A DNA stretch of 55,984 nt from Desulfohalobiaceae bacterium (lineage in GTDB: Bacteria > Desulfobacterota > Desulfovibrionia > Desulfovibrionales > Desulfothermaceae). The translations under genes and the position numbers were made by a program. The notes below the pieces were generated by a model that was not told where the DNA came from, did no database searches, and worked only from the letters and a program-made list of their open reading frames with translations. The stretch is from assembly GCA_027013815.1 (NCBI GenBank), contig JALWFY010000038.1, forward strand, positions 1 through 55,984. Direction: 5' to 3'. Below are positions 36,330 to 45,500 of the stretch, in pieces; the stretch's first letter is position 1; the number at the start of each line of letters is the position of its first letter.

Positions 36330-37736
36330 CTATATCTTTAAAACTCGCTTAATGAATTGTAATATTTTTTCTTTACTTCCTATAAAGATATCATAGGACC
36401 ATATTATACCAAAAAAAATAATTACAGAAGCAGAAATTGTCTTAAAATGTTTTTCTCTTTTCATATCAGGTAGGTTATATATAAAATATGCAGTGTACAT
36501 ACATAAAAAGGGAATTAAGGGTAAGTGGTACCTTGAATGTCCAAAAACCAATGCATGAATTCCAGTAAAATATAAAAATAATAACAAGATAAATATATCA
36601 AAATAGGTTCTTTTATAAAATATACGCCAAATAAGAGCAATAAAACCCAAAATAGCTACAAAAACATATGATAATAAAATAAATACTGACAAGAAAATTT
36701 GTAAAATTCTATTTTCAAGACCAGGGAAATATCCCTTTTGCATGCCTGCAATAATGGTACGCTCCAACTGCCAAAAATTGGCTATTTTAATTAAACTACG
36801 TATTAACGTTAAACCAGGATGGGAGAGTATAAATTCAAAGGCCTTTTTTGTGGCCCATCTCTGCTTTTCTGCCTCATTTAGGCCATGCAACTCTTTTCCA
36901 TGCCCCCTATACCAAGCAATCTCAGGGGGATTGTCCACCGCAGCCCATGCCCTATGAAGTGGAGTGTGCTCATAATTGCCCATATAAAGATTTAAACCTC
37001 CCATGGTATCTACTGCAACAAAATGTCCAAATACCCTGTAATTTCTGATAATCCATGGAGATAAAGTTAAAATCACACTAATAATAAAAAGAATACTTGC
37101 TATGATACCATGCTTTCTCCTTGGGAAAACAAAAAAAATAAATATTCCAACAAATGGTATTAAGGGATATAGCACACTCCTTGTTAAACTACTAAGTCCC
37201 CATGAAATACCTGCTAAAATAATAAAAAGTATGTAGTTATAATTATTAAATATTTTACAACTATCTACTGATAAAACAAAAAAGCAAATGGATAATAAAA
37301 ATAAAAATATAAAAAGAGTTTCAGTTAAAATTAAATAATTAAAAATGGTTAATGAAGGATAAAAAAGAAAAATCAAACAGGATAAAATAGCAATATTCTT
37401 ATCTTTAAAAATTCTTTTTCCAATCCAATAAACTAAATATCCACTAACCAATGAAATGAATATTTGAATCACACGGACCACATTGTAATTATTAGCTCCA
37501 AATAATTTATAAGTTAAAAACAAGAACACAGGATACAAAGGAGGGCGAATAGCAGTGAGATGCCCATGTCTCCATCCAAATTCACCACTATTTAAGATAC
37601 ACAGGGCCAATTTATTATATTGTTGTTCATCAACTATGCTTAATGTCTGATGTTGAAAAATAAAGAAAAAAAACAAGCGGTAAAAACAAAACAATAGTAA
37701 AAAAAAAATATTCCTTTTAATTTCTTTTTTTAACAT
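36330..37736 (-). CDS. Glycosyltransferase family 39 (PMT/ArnT-like)
   Basis: 468 residues, about ten membrane helices. The first outside loop has the acidic DEQQYNK (about 36-42), and RPPLYPVFLFLTYKLFG (about 64-80) is the family signature. Such enzymes take a sugar from a polyprenyl-phosphate donor on the outer face of the membrane and add it to protein, lipid A or glycan. A lipid-linked pentose from the UbiA/HAD genes 5 kb downstream would be a fitting donor. The acceptor is unknown. Confidence 0.85.
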   Translation of the reverse strand: MLKKEIKRNIFFLLLFCFYRLFFFFIFQHQTLSIVDEQQYNKLALCILNSGEFGWRHGHLTAIRPPLYPVFLFLTYKLFGANNYNVVRVIQIFISLVSGYLVYWIGKRIFKDKNIAILSCLIFLFYPSLTIFNYLILTETLFIFLFLLSICFFVLSVDSCKIFNNYNYILFIILAGISWGLSSLTRSVLYPLIPFVGIFIFFVFPRRKHGIIASILFIISVILTLSPWIIRNYRVFGHFVAVDTMGGLNLYMGNYEHTPLHRAWAAVDNPPEIAWYRGHGKELHGLNEAEKQRWATKKAFEFILSHPGLTLIRSLIKIANFWQLERTIIAGMQKGYFPGLENRILQIFLSVFILLSYVFVAILGFIALIWRIFYKRTYFDIFILLLFLYFTGIHALVFGHSRYHLPLIPFLCMYTAYFIYNLPDMKREKHFKTISASVIIFFGIIWSYDIFIGSKEKILQFIKRVLKI

Positions 37737-37827
37737 AATTCATTCATCTATTATTTTATTGTTATAAGTTCTTCTCATCTATTGCCATGACAAGTAGGAA
37801 CCACAAAGATAGTTTTATAAAAATCTA

Positions 37828-37953
37828 TTATCCTAAAATGCCATAAATGACCAGCACTGGTATGCATTTGGAGCTAGCTTCTTTTTCTAGATCATCATCT
37901 TCTTCTAGCTACCCCATAAACTTCTCATCATAATCACTTATAGAAATTTTCAT
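37828..37953 (-). pseudogene. Small translationally coupled ORF broken by a stop
   Basis: The ATG at 37951-37953 overlaps the TGA of the GT4 gene as ATGA, the usual sign of translational coupling. It encodes MKISISDYDEKFMG, then TAG, and continues in the same frame as LEEDDDLEKEASSKCIPVLV and a few more residues to a TAA. This looks like a decayed small gene. No family is recognised and chance cannot be excluded. The rest of the gap to 37737 shows nothing. Confidence 0.33.
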
Positions 37954-39128
37954 AGTAACTCCCTAAAATAATTATAAACTCTCATTGTAACTTTATGCCA
38001 GTCATGCTCTCTTGCCCATTGTTTAGCCTGAATACCTAGGCTTTTTCTTTTCTCTACATTTAGAGATAATCTTTTAATACCATCTTTTATTTCTTCAAGG
38101 TTTGTCCCATCAACCACAATTCCCGTTTTACCGTCCAAGACAGCCTCACTCTGACCTCCCACATTTCCTGCTATGGAAGGTATACCTGCAGCAGCAGCCT
38201 CCATAAATACAATGCCGAAACCCTCAATCATAGAGCCAACTTGAATAGAAGGCATAATGTGTATATCAGCGGCACAAAAACTTTTAATCTTTTCCTCTTC
38301 TGAAACTCTCCCTAAAAACTTGACCCATTGTTGTAATTCCAATTCATTTACCAAGTCTCTCAATTTTCCTTCTTCCTCTCCAACTCCTCCCACAACATAT
38401 CCCAAGGGTAAACCCTCTTTTCGGAACTCAGCTAAAACTTTTATGACAGCATCTTGATTTTTTCTTGGCTCCATCCTGGCAATAGTAATTAAAATTATTG
38501 TATCCTGGGGGAACCCCCATCTTTTTCGCCATAACAACCTTTCTTTTTCTTCAATTTGATAACAAGAAAACTCAACCCCAGGATGAACTACCTTTATCTT
38601 TGATTTATCATAAAAAGAACTTACTATATTTTTTGTTGAATAACTATTAGCAATAATCATGTCAGAGTTTTTAAGAACTGCCTTAGTAAGCATCTTTAGT
38701 TGAAAACTTGTATTTGCAACTAGAAATTCTTCTCCATGGGCATAAGTGATAAGTTTCAATTTCCTTCCCCACATTAATTTTAAAGGCAAAATCAATATCC
38801 CCTCTGGAACAACCTTTGTTATATGCACAAAAATGGGTCCACTTCTAAACTGTTTTCTAAAAAAATTAAAAATCTTCAAAAAATTCCTAAAATAATTAAT
38901 ATCCATACCCCATGAAGTAATCTTAAAAGGAACACGGAATATAGATTTTATAGAACCATGATCTCCTTTATCAAAAAAAATTTGTTCTTCTAATTTATTT
39001 GGAATGTGTGAGGTCAGGACACATGTATCATAGGGCCAATTTTTACCTATTTCATAAAGCCAAAGGTGAGCTCCTCCAATCTTAGGGAAAAAATCCAAGG
39101 AAAGAATTATATTTTTAAACTTCTCCAT
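37950..39128 (-). CDS. Glycosyltransferase family 4
   Basis: 392-residue GT-B transferase: FFPKIGGAHLWLYEIGKNWP (about 14-33), LITIARMEPRKNQDAVIKVL (about 213-232) at the start of the donor domain and GSMIEGFGIVFMEAAAAGIP with the E-x7-E pair. It overlaps the O-ligase gene by 14 bases, so the two are co-translated. It presumably adds one sugar of the repeat unit. Specificity is unknown. Confidence 0.9.
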   Translation of the reverse strand: MEKFKNIILSLDFFPKIGGAHLWLYEIGKNWPYDTCVLTSHIPNKLEEQIFFDKGDHGSIKSIFRVPFKITSWGMDINYFRNFLKIFNFFRKQFRSGPIFVHITKVVPEGILILPLKLMWGRKLKLITYAHGEEFLVANTSFQLKMLTKAVLKNSDMIIANSYSTKNIVSSFYDKSKIKVVHPGVEFSCYQIEEKERLLWRKRWGFPQDTIILITIARMEPRKNQDAVIKVLAEFRKEGLPLGYVVGGVGEEEGKLRDLVNELELQQWVKFLGRVSEEEKIKSFCAADIHIMPSIQVGSMIEGFGIVFMEAAAAGIPSIAGNVGGQSEAVLDGKTGIVVDGTNLEEIKDGIKRLSLNVEKRKSLGIQAKQWAREHDWHKVTMRVYNYFRELL

Positions 39129-40395
39129 TTCTAAAAACTTTTTTTGATAAATATATTAGAGAATTGGCTAAGATGACAAGATAAAATTGAATTTCAAAAC
39201 CATTTAAAGTCAAAAATAATGAACAAACCAAAAAACCACATAGGCCAATCAACGTAGCGTCTGATAAATAAAAACAAAAAGAATCTTGTGCAAATATATT
39301 TCTACTTTTAAATAAAGCCACTATACAATAAAACATAAATAAAAAATAGGAAATTCCAGCTATAACACCAGATTCAGCAAAAATCTCAATAAAGGTATTA
39401 TGAGCCACTCTAGGTTTCTTATCTGAAAAATATGGAAAAGCCTGACCAAAAGACGCTATACCTACTCCTGTAAAAGGATGTGATAATAGCATTCTAATTC
39501 CTGCCTTCCATGCCTCTATTCTAGTTCTAGCAGATGATTCCTGCTCATAATGCTCTATAGTTTTAGCTCTAGCTTTTAAAACAGGGCCACCTTGCCATAT
39601 ATAGGCTATTATAAAGGCGGGAATAAGCAAAATCCCTATCATCTTTTTAGGGCATCTTAGACCAGAAAAAAGACTTACAAATGCAGCACCAACAAGCCCC
39701 CCCCTAGATGCTGTTAAAAAAATAGCATGCCAGGCAAAGGGAATAGCTAACCAAAAACTCCACCTAAGATACCATTTTTTAAAATGCCAACCTAAATAAA
39801 AAAGAAAAGGAATACCCACTACAAAAACCATGGCAAAATTATTTTCATCTGAATATAAACCATGTCCTGTAATGTCTTTAGGTCCAGAAAGACGAATAAA
39901 AAACTTGCCTGATAGATACTGCATATTTGCCCAATAGGTTAAATATATAACTGCAATAGGGAGGACAAAAGAAAACAATTTAACTTTCTTTTCATCACTT
40001 ATGCAACATAATCCTATAAAGAAAAAAATAAAAATCTTAATCATATTTAATAATACAGTATAAGGTTCAAAAAAGCGCCATTTATTAATAACATCAACAT
40101 AAGGTCCCCATAAGTATGATAAAAAAACAAAGACAAAATATACAATTCCCCAAAATACAACTTTATTTTTTACATGTTCAAAATTAATGACACCTCTAGA
40201 AATAGAAATCATAAACCCAATAATGGTAGGAATAGCAATCAAATAAAAGGCTCTTAATCCCTGAAAATTCCACCACCAAATGTACTGAGGACCCAATATA
40301 TCAAATAAATAGCCAATAATTATTCCAAACCAAGGATGGATTAAAGAGTACAAAGCATTTGAAATTAAAAGCAAAAATAAAATAATTTTACCCAT
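39115..40395 (-). CDS. O-antigen-ligase-family protein, exosortase-A-associated type
   Basis: 426 residues, about eleven membrane helices, with a Wzy_C-type core: LTASRGGLVGAAFVSLFSG (about 228-246) and the outside loop GVGIASFGQAFPYFSDKK, then VAHNTFIEIFAESGVIAG. The N-terminus (HPWFGIIIGYLFDILGPQYI) resembles the O-ligase found beside exosortase-A systems (TIGR03097-like). It should transfer or polymerise lipid-linked glycan on the outer face of the membrane, possibly onto PEP-CTERM proteins, which is a hypothesis in the field. The 243-base region upstream (40396-40638) holds no gene. Confidence 0.82.
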   Translation of the reverse strand: MGKIILFLLLISNALYSLIHPWFGIIIGYLFDILGPQYIWWWNFQGLRAFYLIAIPTIIGFMISISRGVINFEHVKNKVVFWGIVYFVFVFLSYLWGPYVDVINKWRFFEPYTVLLNMIKIFIFFFIGLCCISDEKKVKLFSFVLPIAVIYLTYWANMQYLSGKFFIRLSGPKDITGHGLYSDENNFAMVFVVGIPFLFYLGWHFKKWYLRWSFWLAIPFAWHAIFLTASRGGLVGAAFVSLFSGLRCPKKMIGILLIPAFIIAYIWQGGPVLKARAKTIEHYEQESSARTRIEAWKAGIRMLLSHPFTGVGIASFGQAFPYFSDKKPRVAHNTFIEIFAESGVIAGISYFLFMFYCIVALFKSRNIFAQDSFCFYLSDATLIGLCGFLVCSLFLTLNGFEIQFYLVILANSLIYLSKKVFRNGEV

Positions 40396-40638
40396 ATTAC
40401 TTTTTGTTTAGCCCTTTAGAATATCTGTAATAATGTCATCCTCTAAATATAAGTTATTTAATAAAACTTATATAATCCATTTTTCTTTTCTATTATATAT
40501 CATCTAGCTTATTTAGTCGTTCTATCTATGTTTTCTATTCAAAATTTAAAAACCTTTTACCAGGTTACACACAAGACTTAAACGTGCTAGGTTAAAAAGC
40601 AGAGCCATTGCCTAAAAATAGTCTACACCACAATACTT

Positions 40639-41808
40639 TCAATGAATCATCTCGTTGAAATTTTCATTTTTTTCTAAATTATTAGATAGTGATTTTTTAT
40701 AATGACTAAGATTAATATATATATTTTTTAATTTTTTAAAATTTTCTTTGTATCCAAATTTATCAATAGCATAAACCCTATTTGAAATTATAGGATAGTT
40801 TTTATCGTCACATCTTATTTGGTCCACACCTTTAGCGAAACTTTTATAATCATTTGAAGCAGCAAGAAAAGAGTAAGGAGCTTCTGATAAAATTTCTTTT
40901 AATCCACCTACATTAGAAGCAACTACTGGCAATCCAGCCAATAATCCTTCAACAGCTACTCTTCCAAAGGGTTCATAAGTTGAGGGCACTATTAACACAT
41001 CTAAGCCAGCAAGGATCTTTCCTATATTATCTTGAAAACCTAAAAATTTCACAAAATCTTGTATTCCTAATTCATCAATCAACTTACAAAGACTATGTTC
41101 ATTTTTCTTTTCCACATTTAAATCCTTCCCTACTATTACAAATCTATAATCCATTGAAATGTTTAACAATTCTCTAGCCATAAATAAAAAAGTATCATGT
41201 CCTTTTTGCTCAGACAAATTTCCAACAATACCTACTAAAAATTTGTTATCCCATTTCCATTTTTGTCTTACCATGTTTCGCAATTGAGGCATATAATAGT
41301 CATCAGGATCAAAAAAATTATAAATTACTTCGGTTTTTACATAACTCGGAAAGTCTGGATTTTTTCTTAAAAAAAGCTCCTTCATAAAAAAACTATTAAA
41401 CACAATCACCGAAGGTAATATTTTCATATAATAACTAATACTTTCTTTTTCCACTGAAAATCTAATATGGCAAACTGTTGGCTTTTTTAAAATCTTTGCA
41501 GAAAAAGATACAGCACGATAACAAAACAAATCATTAGCATGAATAACATCAGGTGAATATTTACAAATCTTAACAATATATTGAATAATTTTCCAAATAA
41601 AATTAACTAAATAAGGCCTATTTGATACATGATGACTTAAAATTTCATATTTAATATTATTTTCTACCAGAAACTCACTTAATTTCCCATGAGCAGGGGT
41701 AAAAACAATTGGCTCGTCGCCACTTTTTTTTAACAATTTAACCATTTTTAATAGACTTCTGTTTCCTCCTCCCACATGCTCAGAATTTGCAATAAACACA
41801 ATCTTCAT
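40639..41808 (-). CDS. Glycosyltransferase family 4
   Basis: 389-residue GT-B transferase with IANSEHVGGGNRSLLKMVKL (about 6-25), VGIVGNLSEQKGHDTFLFMA (about 191-210) and STYEPFGRVAVEGLLAGLPV carrying the E-x7-E motif. It starts one base after the stop of the next upstream transferase gene (41810-42841). A basic Lys/Asn-rich C-terminal tail follows the domain. The donor sugar is unknown. Confidence 0.9.
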   Translation of the reverse strand: MKIVFIANSEHVGGGNRSLLKMVKLLKKSGDEPIVFTPAHGKLSEFLVENNIKYEILSHHVSNRPYLVNFIWKIIQYIVKICKYSPDVIHANDLFCYRAVSFSAKILKKPTVCHIRFSVEKESISYYMKILPSVIVFNSFFMKELFLRKNPDFPSYVKTEVIYNFFDPDDYYMPQLRNMVRQKWKWDNKFLVGIVGNLSEQKGHDTFLFMARELLNISMDYRFVIVGKDLNVEKKNEHSLCKLIDELGIQDFVKFLGFQDNIGKILAGLDVLIVPSTYEPFGRVAVEGLLAGLPVVASNVGGLKEILSEAPYSFLAASNDYKSFAKGVDQIRCDDKNYPIISNRVYAIDKFGYKENFKKLKNIYINLSHYKKSLSNNLEKNENFNEMIH

Positions 41809-41809
41809 A

Positions 41810-42841
41810 TTACTTATTTAAAACCTCCTTATACAATTTAGCATACTCATTAATAAATTTTTCTTTGGAAAAGAATTTTTGGGCCACATATCTAGTACGA
41901 GATGCAAAGTGATCCCAATAATTTTCTACTATCCTTATACTTTCAACAAGATTATTATCGTCATAGGATAATCCTGCCCTATATTTATTAATTAAATCTC
42001 TTATACCCACTCCCGGTCCCACTATTACTGGTCGTCCACAAGCTAATGCTTCCATAATAGAGGTAGGACATGATTTTCCGCCATCCTTTTTAAAAGGAGC
42101 TATCACTACATGGCACTTACTATACAATTCTCTCATGTCTTTTATTTTTTCATGAATCAATTGAATATTTCTCAAACCCCGATTTTTTACTTCTTCTTTA
42201 ATTTTAAAAAAAGAATCTCCCCAAGGACGCCATAAGAATACAAATCTTACTTCAGTCAACCTTTGAGCTGCGTCCAGGAGATCAAAAACCCCCCTTGTTT
42301 CCAATTCCTTAATTGTTGGAGGTGAAGAGGCAAATAAGACAGTGAAATCCTTTCTTGGCTTTTCACTAGGAACATCCAGAAACTGCTTTAGATCTATCCC
42401 AGGATAAATGACTTTAACCTTCTCCTGTCCTAATCCCTTTTTTATTAGTGACCTCTGCTGGTTCTCACTATCAACAACAATAAAAGAAAACCTTTTATAG
42501 TATTGAAATGGTAATGTGGCCTCACCTGTTACACTAGTCAAAATAGAATTTTTAGAAATACTGGAAATATAAATCCAATTATCTAATCTATCATAAATAT
42601 GGTTTATTCTATGCATTCTAGATGTTATTAAAACAAACAGTTTTGCCAAGTAGTACCATTTATTTGAAAATCCAATAATTTTATTCCTAATATCAAGCTT
42701 GAAACTTTGTAAATCACTAATGCCCACTACTGTACCTTTAAAATGGCCAGCTAATGTAAATAATTCCTTGCTGATACCTTCCATATCAGGCTCTAACCAT
42801 CCTGTATAATATACTACTGACATTGGCATACAGCAATCCAT
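41810..42841 (-). CDS. Glycosyltransferase family 4
   Basis: 343 residues with a GT-B donor domain (FTVLFASSPPTIKELETRGV, IAPFKKDGGKSCPTSIMEAL). The acceptor domain is short and the E-x7-E motif is altered (GGKSCPTSIME), as in some divergent members. The first in-frame start overlaps the methyltransferase by 28 bases; a later ATG at 42823 (MSVVYY) may be the true start. It is probably co-translated with both neighbours. Confidence 0.82.
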   Translation of the reverse strand: MDCCMPMSVVYYTGWLEPDMEGISKELFTLAGHFKGTVVGISDLQSFKLDIRNKIIGFSNKWYYLAKLFVLITSRMHRINHIYDRLDNWIYISSISKNSILTSVTGEATLPFQYYKRFSFIVVDSENQQRSLIKKGLGQEKVKVIYPGIDLKQFLDVPSEKPRKDFTVLFASSPPTIKELETRGVFDLLDAAQRLTEVRFVFLWRPWGDSFFKIKEEVKNRGLRNIQLIHEKIKDMRELYSKCHVVIAPFKKDGGKSCPTSIMEALACGRPVIVGPGVGIRDLINKYRAGLSYDDNNLVESIRIVENYWDHFASRTRYVAQKFFSKEKFINEYAKLYKEVLNK

Positions 42842-43569
42842 TCTAAGTTTCTATTTTTAAAGTTAAATTCTATAAACTTTAAAATCTGATAAGTTAATTT
42901 AGGAATTTTAGGACCTAAATATATCTGTATTTTTGAAAGAATATTATAATAGGGATAAACAGGTATCATTTTATTTATACCAAAACCTTCCTCCTGCATT
43001 TCATTGACAAATTCTTTTTTAGTAAAAAGTTTATCATAAACCGGATAATTATCCTCCCCTTCTTTTGTTCGCAAAGGTAGAGAAATATCTTTATTTACTA
43101 CATCAAAAATAAATAGTCCTTTCTCCTTCAAATGCTTTCTCACTACTCTATATATTTTTGTCCTATCATCCCTTTTAAAATGCCTTATAAATCTAAAAGT
43201 GTACACCAAATCAAATTTTTCCTTCAGATCCATGGCAAAAATGTCTTCTTTTCTTAAGCTCCATTTTCCTTTTTTATCTATCTTTGATAATCTCCTTTGA
43301 GCAATATTCAACATCTCTTCACTAGCATCCACAGCTATGCCCTTTTCAAACATTGATAAATTTATATCAGCGGTTAACCTACCAGGTCCACAAGCCAACT
43401 CCAATATAGTACTAATATTATCAGATATTATATAAGAATTAATAACAGTTATTTGTTTTTCATGAAGAATTCGCCCTAAAGGAAAAGAAAATCTTTTTTC
43501 TAAATATTTTTCAGCACATTCTTTGTCCTGATAATATTCCTTTAACTCATTACTTCTTTTTATAGCCAT
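42814..43569 (-). CDS. SAM-dependent methyltransferase (class I)
   Basis: 251 residues. Motif I ILELACGPGRLTADI (about 57-71) binds AdoMet, and GIAVDASEEMLNIAQRRL (about 77-94), FDLVYTFRFIRHF and KEKGLFIFDVV complete the Rossmann fold. It probably methylates a sugar or the end of a glycan chain, since it overlaps a transferase gene. The 260 bases upstream (43570-43829) hold no clear feature. Confidence 0.87.
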   Translation of the reverse strand: MAIKRSNELKEYYQDKECAEKYLEKRFSFPLGRILHEKQITVINSYIISDNISTILELACGPGRLTADINLSMFEKGIAVDASEEMLNIAQRRLSKIDKKGKWSLRKEDIFAMDLKEKFDLVYTFRFIRHFKRDDRTKIYRVVRKHLKEKGLFIFDVVNKDISLPLRTKEGEDNYPVYDKLFTKKEFVNEMQEEGFGINKMIPVYPYYNILSKIQIYLGPKIPKLTYQILKFIEFNFKNRNLEWIAVCQCQ

Positions 43570-43829
43570 TTTTCATCCTTCTTTATAGACTTTATTAAAA
43601 AAATTTTAACTTTATTAGATTTGTTGTTATAAGCAAAATATTCACTAACAAATAAATCCATAAGCAACGAACAATGATAGATAAGTCCACTTATTCATTC
43701 TGTGAAAGATCTTTAAGACTACTAAGGCATCAATTTTAGTTATGTAATTGCTTCTACTCTTCATTTGAAAACCATCTGTCCTTTATTAAAGGCCTTATAA
43801 AAAATTTGTGACAACTTTTAAATTCCTAC

Positions 43830-45413
43830 TTATAATTTAACAATATAGCCCATTTTGTTAGAATTACGTTTTATAACGGTAGTTTTTTCCCTATGAGCTT
43901 TATTTTGTAAAATAGCTTGGAACTTTCTCTCAGTAAGTAAACCGCCCCATTTTTCATGCCACATATGGCAATAAAAATTCTGATGATCAGATAGCACCTT
44001 TTCGTGTAAACCAAGTTTCAAAAAACGTACATAGAGATCGTCATCTTCTGCACCCCAAATTTTGTAAAATTCATCGTATCCTCCTATCAATTCAAAATAA
44101 ACCTTATAAGTTATTAAAGGACCATAGGATGGTTGTGCATTCCATCTTTTAATACCAATATCTTTTACCCTGTTGATATCAGCCCCCTGTCTTTTTAAAT
44201 AAAGATTATAAAAGTGGCTATTTTCTTCTTCTGGAAGGTCTAAACAAAATGAATAAATGACTGCACAGGGATCATCTTTTAAAATTTTTATAGAGGATTG
44301 AAAAAAGGTGGGAGAAAAAATGATGTCTACATCAGAAATTGCAACTATTGGTGAAAAGACATTTCTCAGGCCAATATTTAATGCATGTGCTTTGCTCCAC
44401 TCATGGTCAATATTAATGTAGAGATATTTAAAACCATAAGAATTGACAATTGTTAAATACTCGCTTATGTATTTAGTGGTACTGCCATAATCAATAACTA
44501 AACACTCTATTTTTCCTACATCATATTTCTGTTTTTTTATACTATCAAGTGAGTGATATAGTCTAAAAGGTTCTACATTTCTAATAGGTATTATAACTCC
44601 TATATTATAATTACTGTATTTAAAATTGATTCTGGAACGAAAATATAACCTACGAAATGGCGCTAAAAAATAGTTTATCAAACCTCCTCTTCTCTGAATT
44701 ACATGTTCTAAACGCCAGGGTAAAAATTTTTTTTCAAAAAACCATCTGGTTTTAACCTTTTCTAGTAGGTTATTAGATTGACTAGAAAAATCCCTCTGAC
44801 CTTTTGTTTGGGTTTGAATAGTGTTCAGTCTAACAGGTTTTATTGTAACACGTGAAATTTCTAAAAAGTCTAAGACATAAAAAAAGCTTTCAGGAGAATT
44901 TAGGACACTAATATCAAATACTTTAAAATTTTGGGGATAAGATAGTTGTAATTCAGATGCGTTAGAATAATACTCCTCCCAATATAAAGATAAAGCCTCC
45001 TCTTTTGCTTTAACATTATATTTAGGAAAACATCGATCCCATATATAATCTTTGCGCCAAAATCTACCATCATGCTCTATCCAATGATTTCTGCCTTCTG
45101 TTTTTTTTAAATAAGAACTAACGGTATCTTTTTTCTTACGTTTTAAACAAATAAATTTAGTTTTTGGAAAAACAGAAAGAACTTTTTCTACATATGGCAA
45201 CCAATAAAATCCAATATCTCCCACATACTGCTTATCTGTATCATTTAAAAATTTTCTAATTTTTTGAATAGCTATATCCGATTGGCCGTACCAGGGCAAC
45301 ATAAAACCTTTATGAACAAAAAAAGAAGAAGGTATTTGATTTAATATATTACACAAAGAAACAGTGCCACATCTTCCTGTTCCCAGACCAATAATAAGTT
45401 TCTTTTTATTCAT
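43830..45413 (-). CDS. Sulfotransferase-GT2 fusion protein
   Basis: 527 residues from the ATG at 45413; a TTG at 45449 is a weaker start. The N-terminal half (about 1-230) looks like a PAPS sulfotransferase: P-loop-like LIIGLGTGRCGTVSLCNIL (5-phosphosulfate loop) and VFPKTKFICLKRKKKDTVSS (3-phosphate region). The C-terminal half (about 265-520) is a GT2 transferase with a GT-A fold: IGVIIPIRN, the metal-binding DVD in VAISDVDIIF and GGYDEFYKIWGAEDDDLYVR, the galactosyltransferase/chondroitin-synthase-like motif. One chain would add and sulfate a sugar. I found no PAPS-making genes in the window. Confidence 0.82.
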   Translation of the reverse strand: MNKKKLIIGLGTGRCGTVSLCNILNQIPSSFFVHKGFMLPWYGQSDIAIQKIRKFLNDTDKQYVGDIGFYWLPYVEKVLSVFPKTKFICLKRKKKDTVSSYLKKTEGRNHWIEHDGRFWRKDYIWDRCFPKYNVKAKEEALSLYWEEYYSNASELQLSYPQNFKVFDISVLNSPESFFYVLDFLEISRVTIKPVRLNTIQTQTKGQRDFSSQSNNLLEKVKTRWFFEKKFLPWRLEHVIQRRGGLINYFLAPFRRLYFRSRINFKYSNYNIGVIIPIRNVEPFRLYHSLDSIKKQKYDVGKIECLVIDYGSTTKYISEYLTIVNSYGFKYLYINIDHEWSKAHALNIGLRNVFSPIVAISDVDIIFSPTFFQSSIKILKDDPCAVIYSFCLDLPEEENSHFYNLYLKRQGADINRVKDIGIKRWNAQPSYGPLITYKVYFELIGGYDEFYKIWGAEDDDLYVRFLKLGLHEKVLSDHQNFYCHMWHEKWGGLLTERKFQAILQNKAHREKTTVIKRNSNKMGYIVKL

Positions 45414-45500
45414 AAAACCATCCGTCTTTTTAAGAATGGAACTGTTCAAAATTCTATTATTTAAATAACTTATTTAAGATATATTTATATCCACAATAAC

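Noticed and set aside
40396-40638. Possible -24/-12 promoter near 40608 upstream of the O-ligase gene
   Set aside because: GG-N10-GC spacing is present, but the flanking bases fit poorly (AGGCAA...CTGCT) and the distance to the gene is long.
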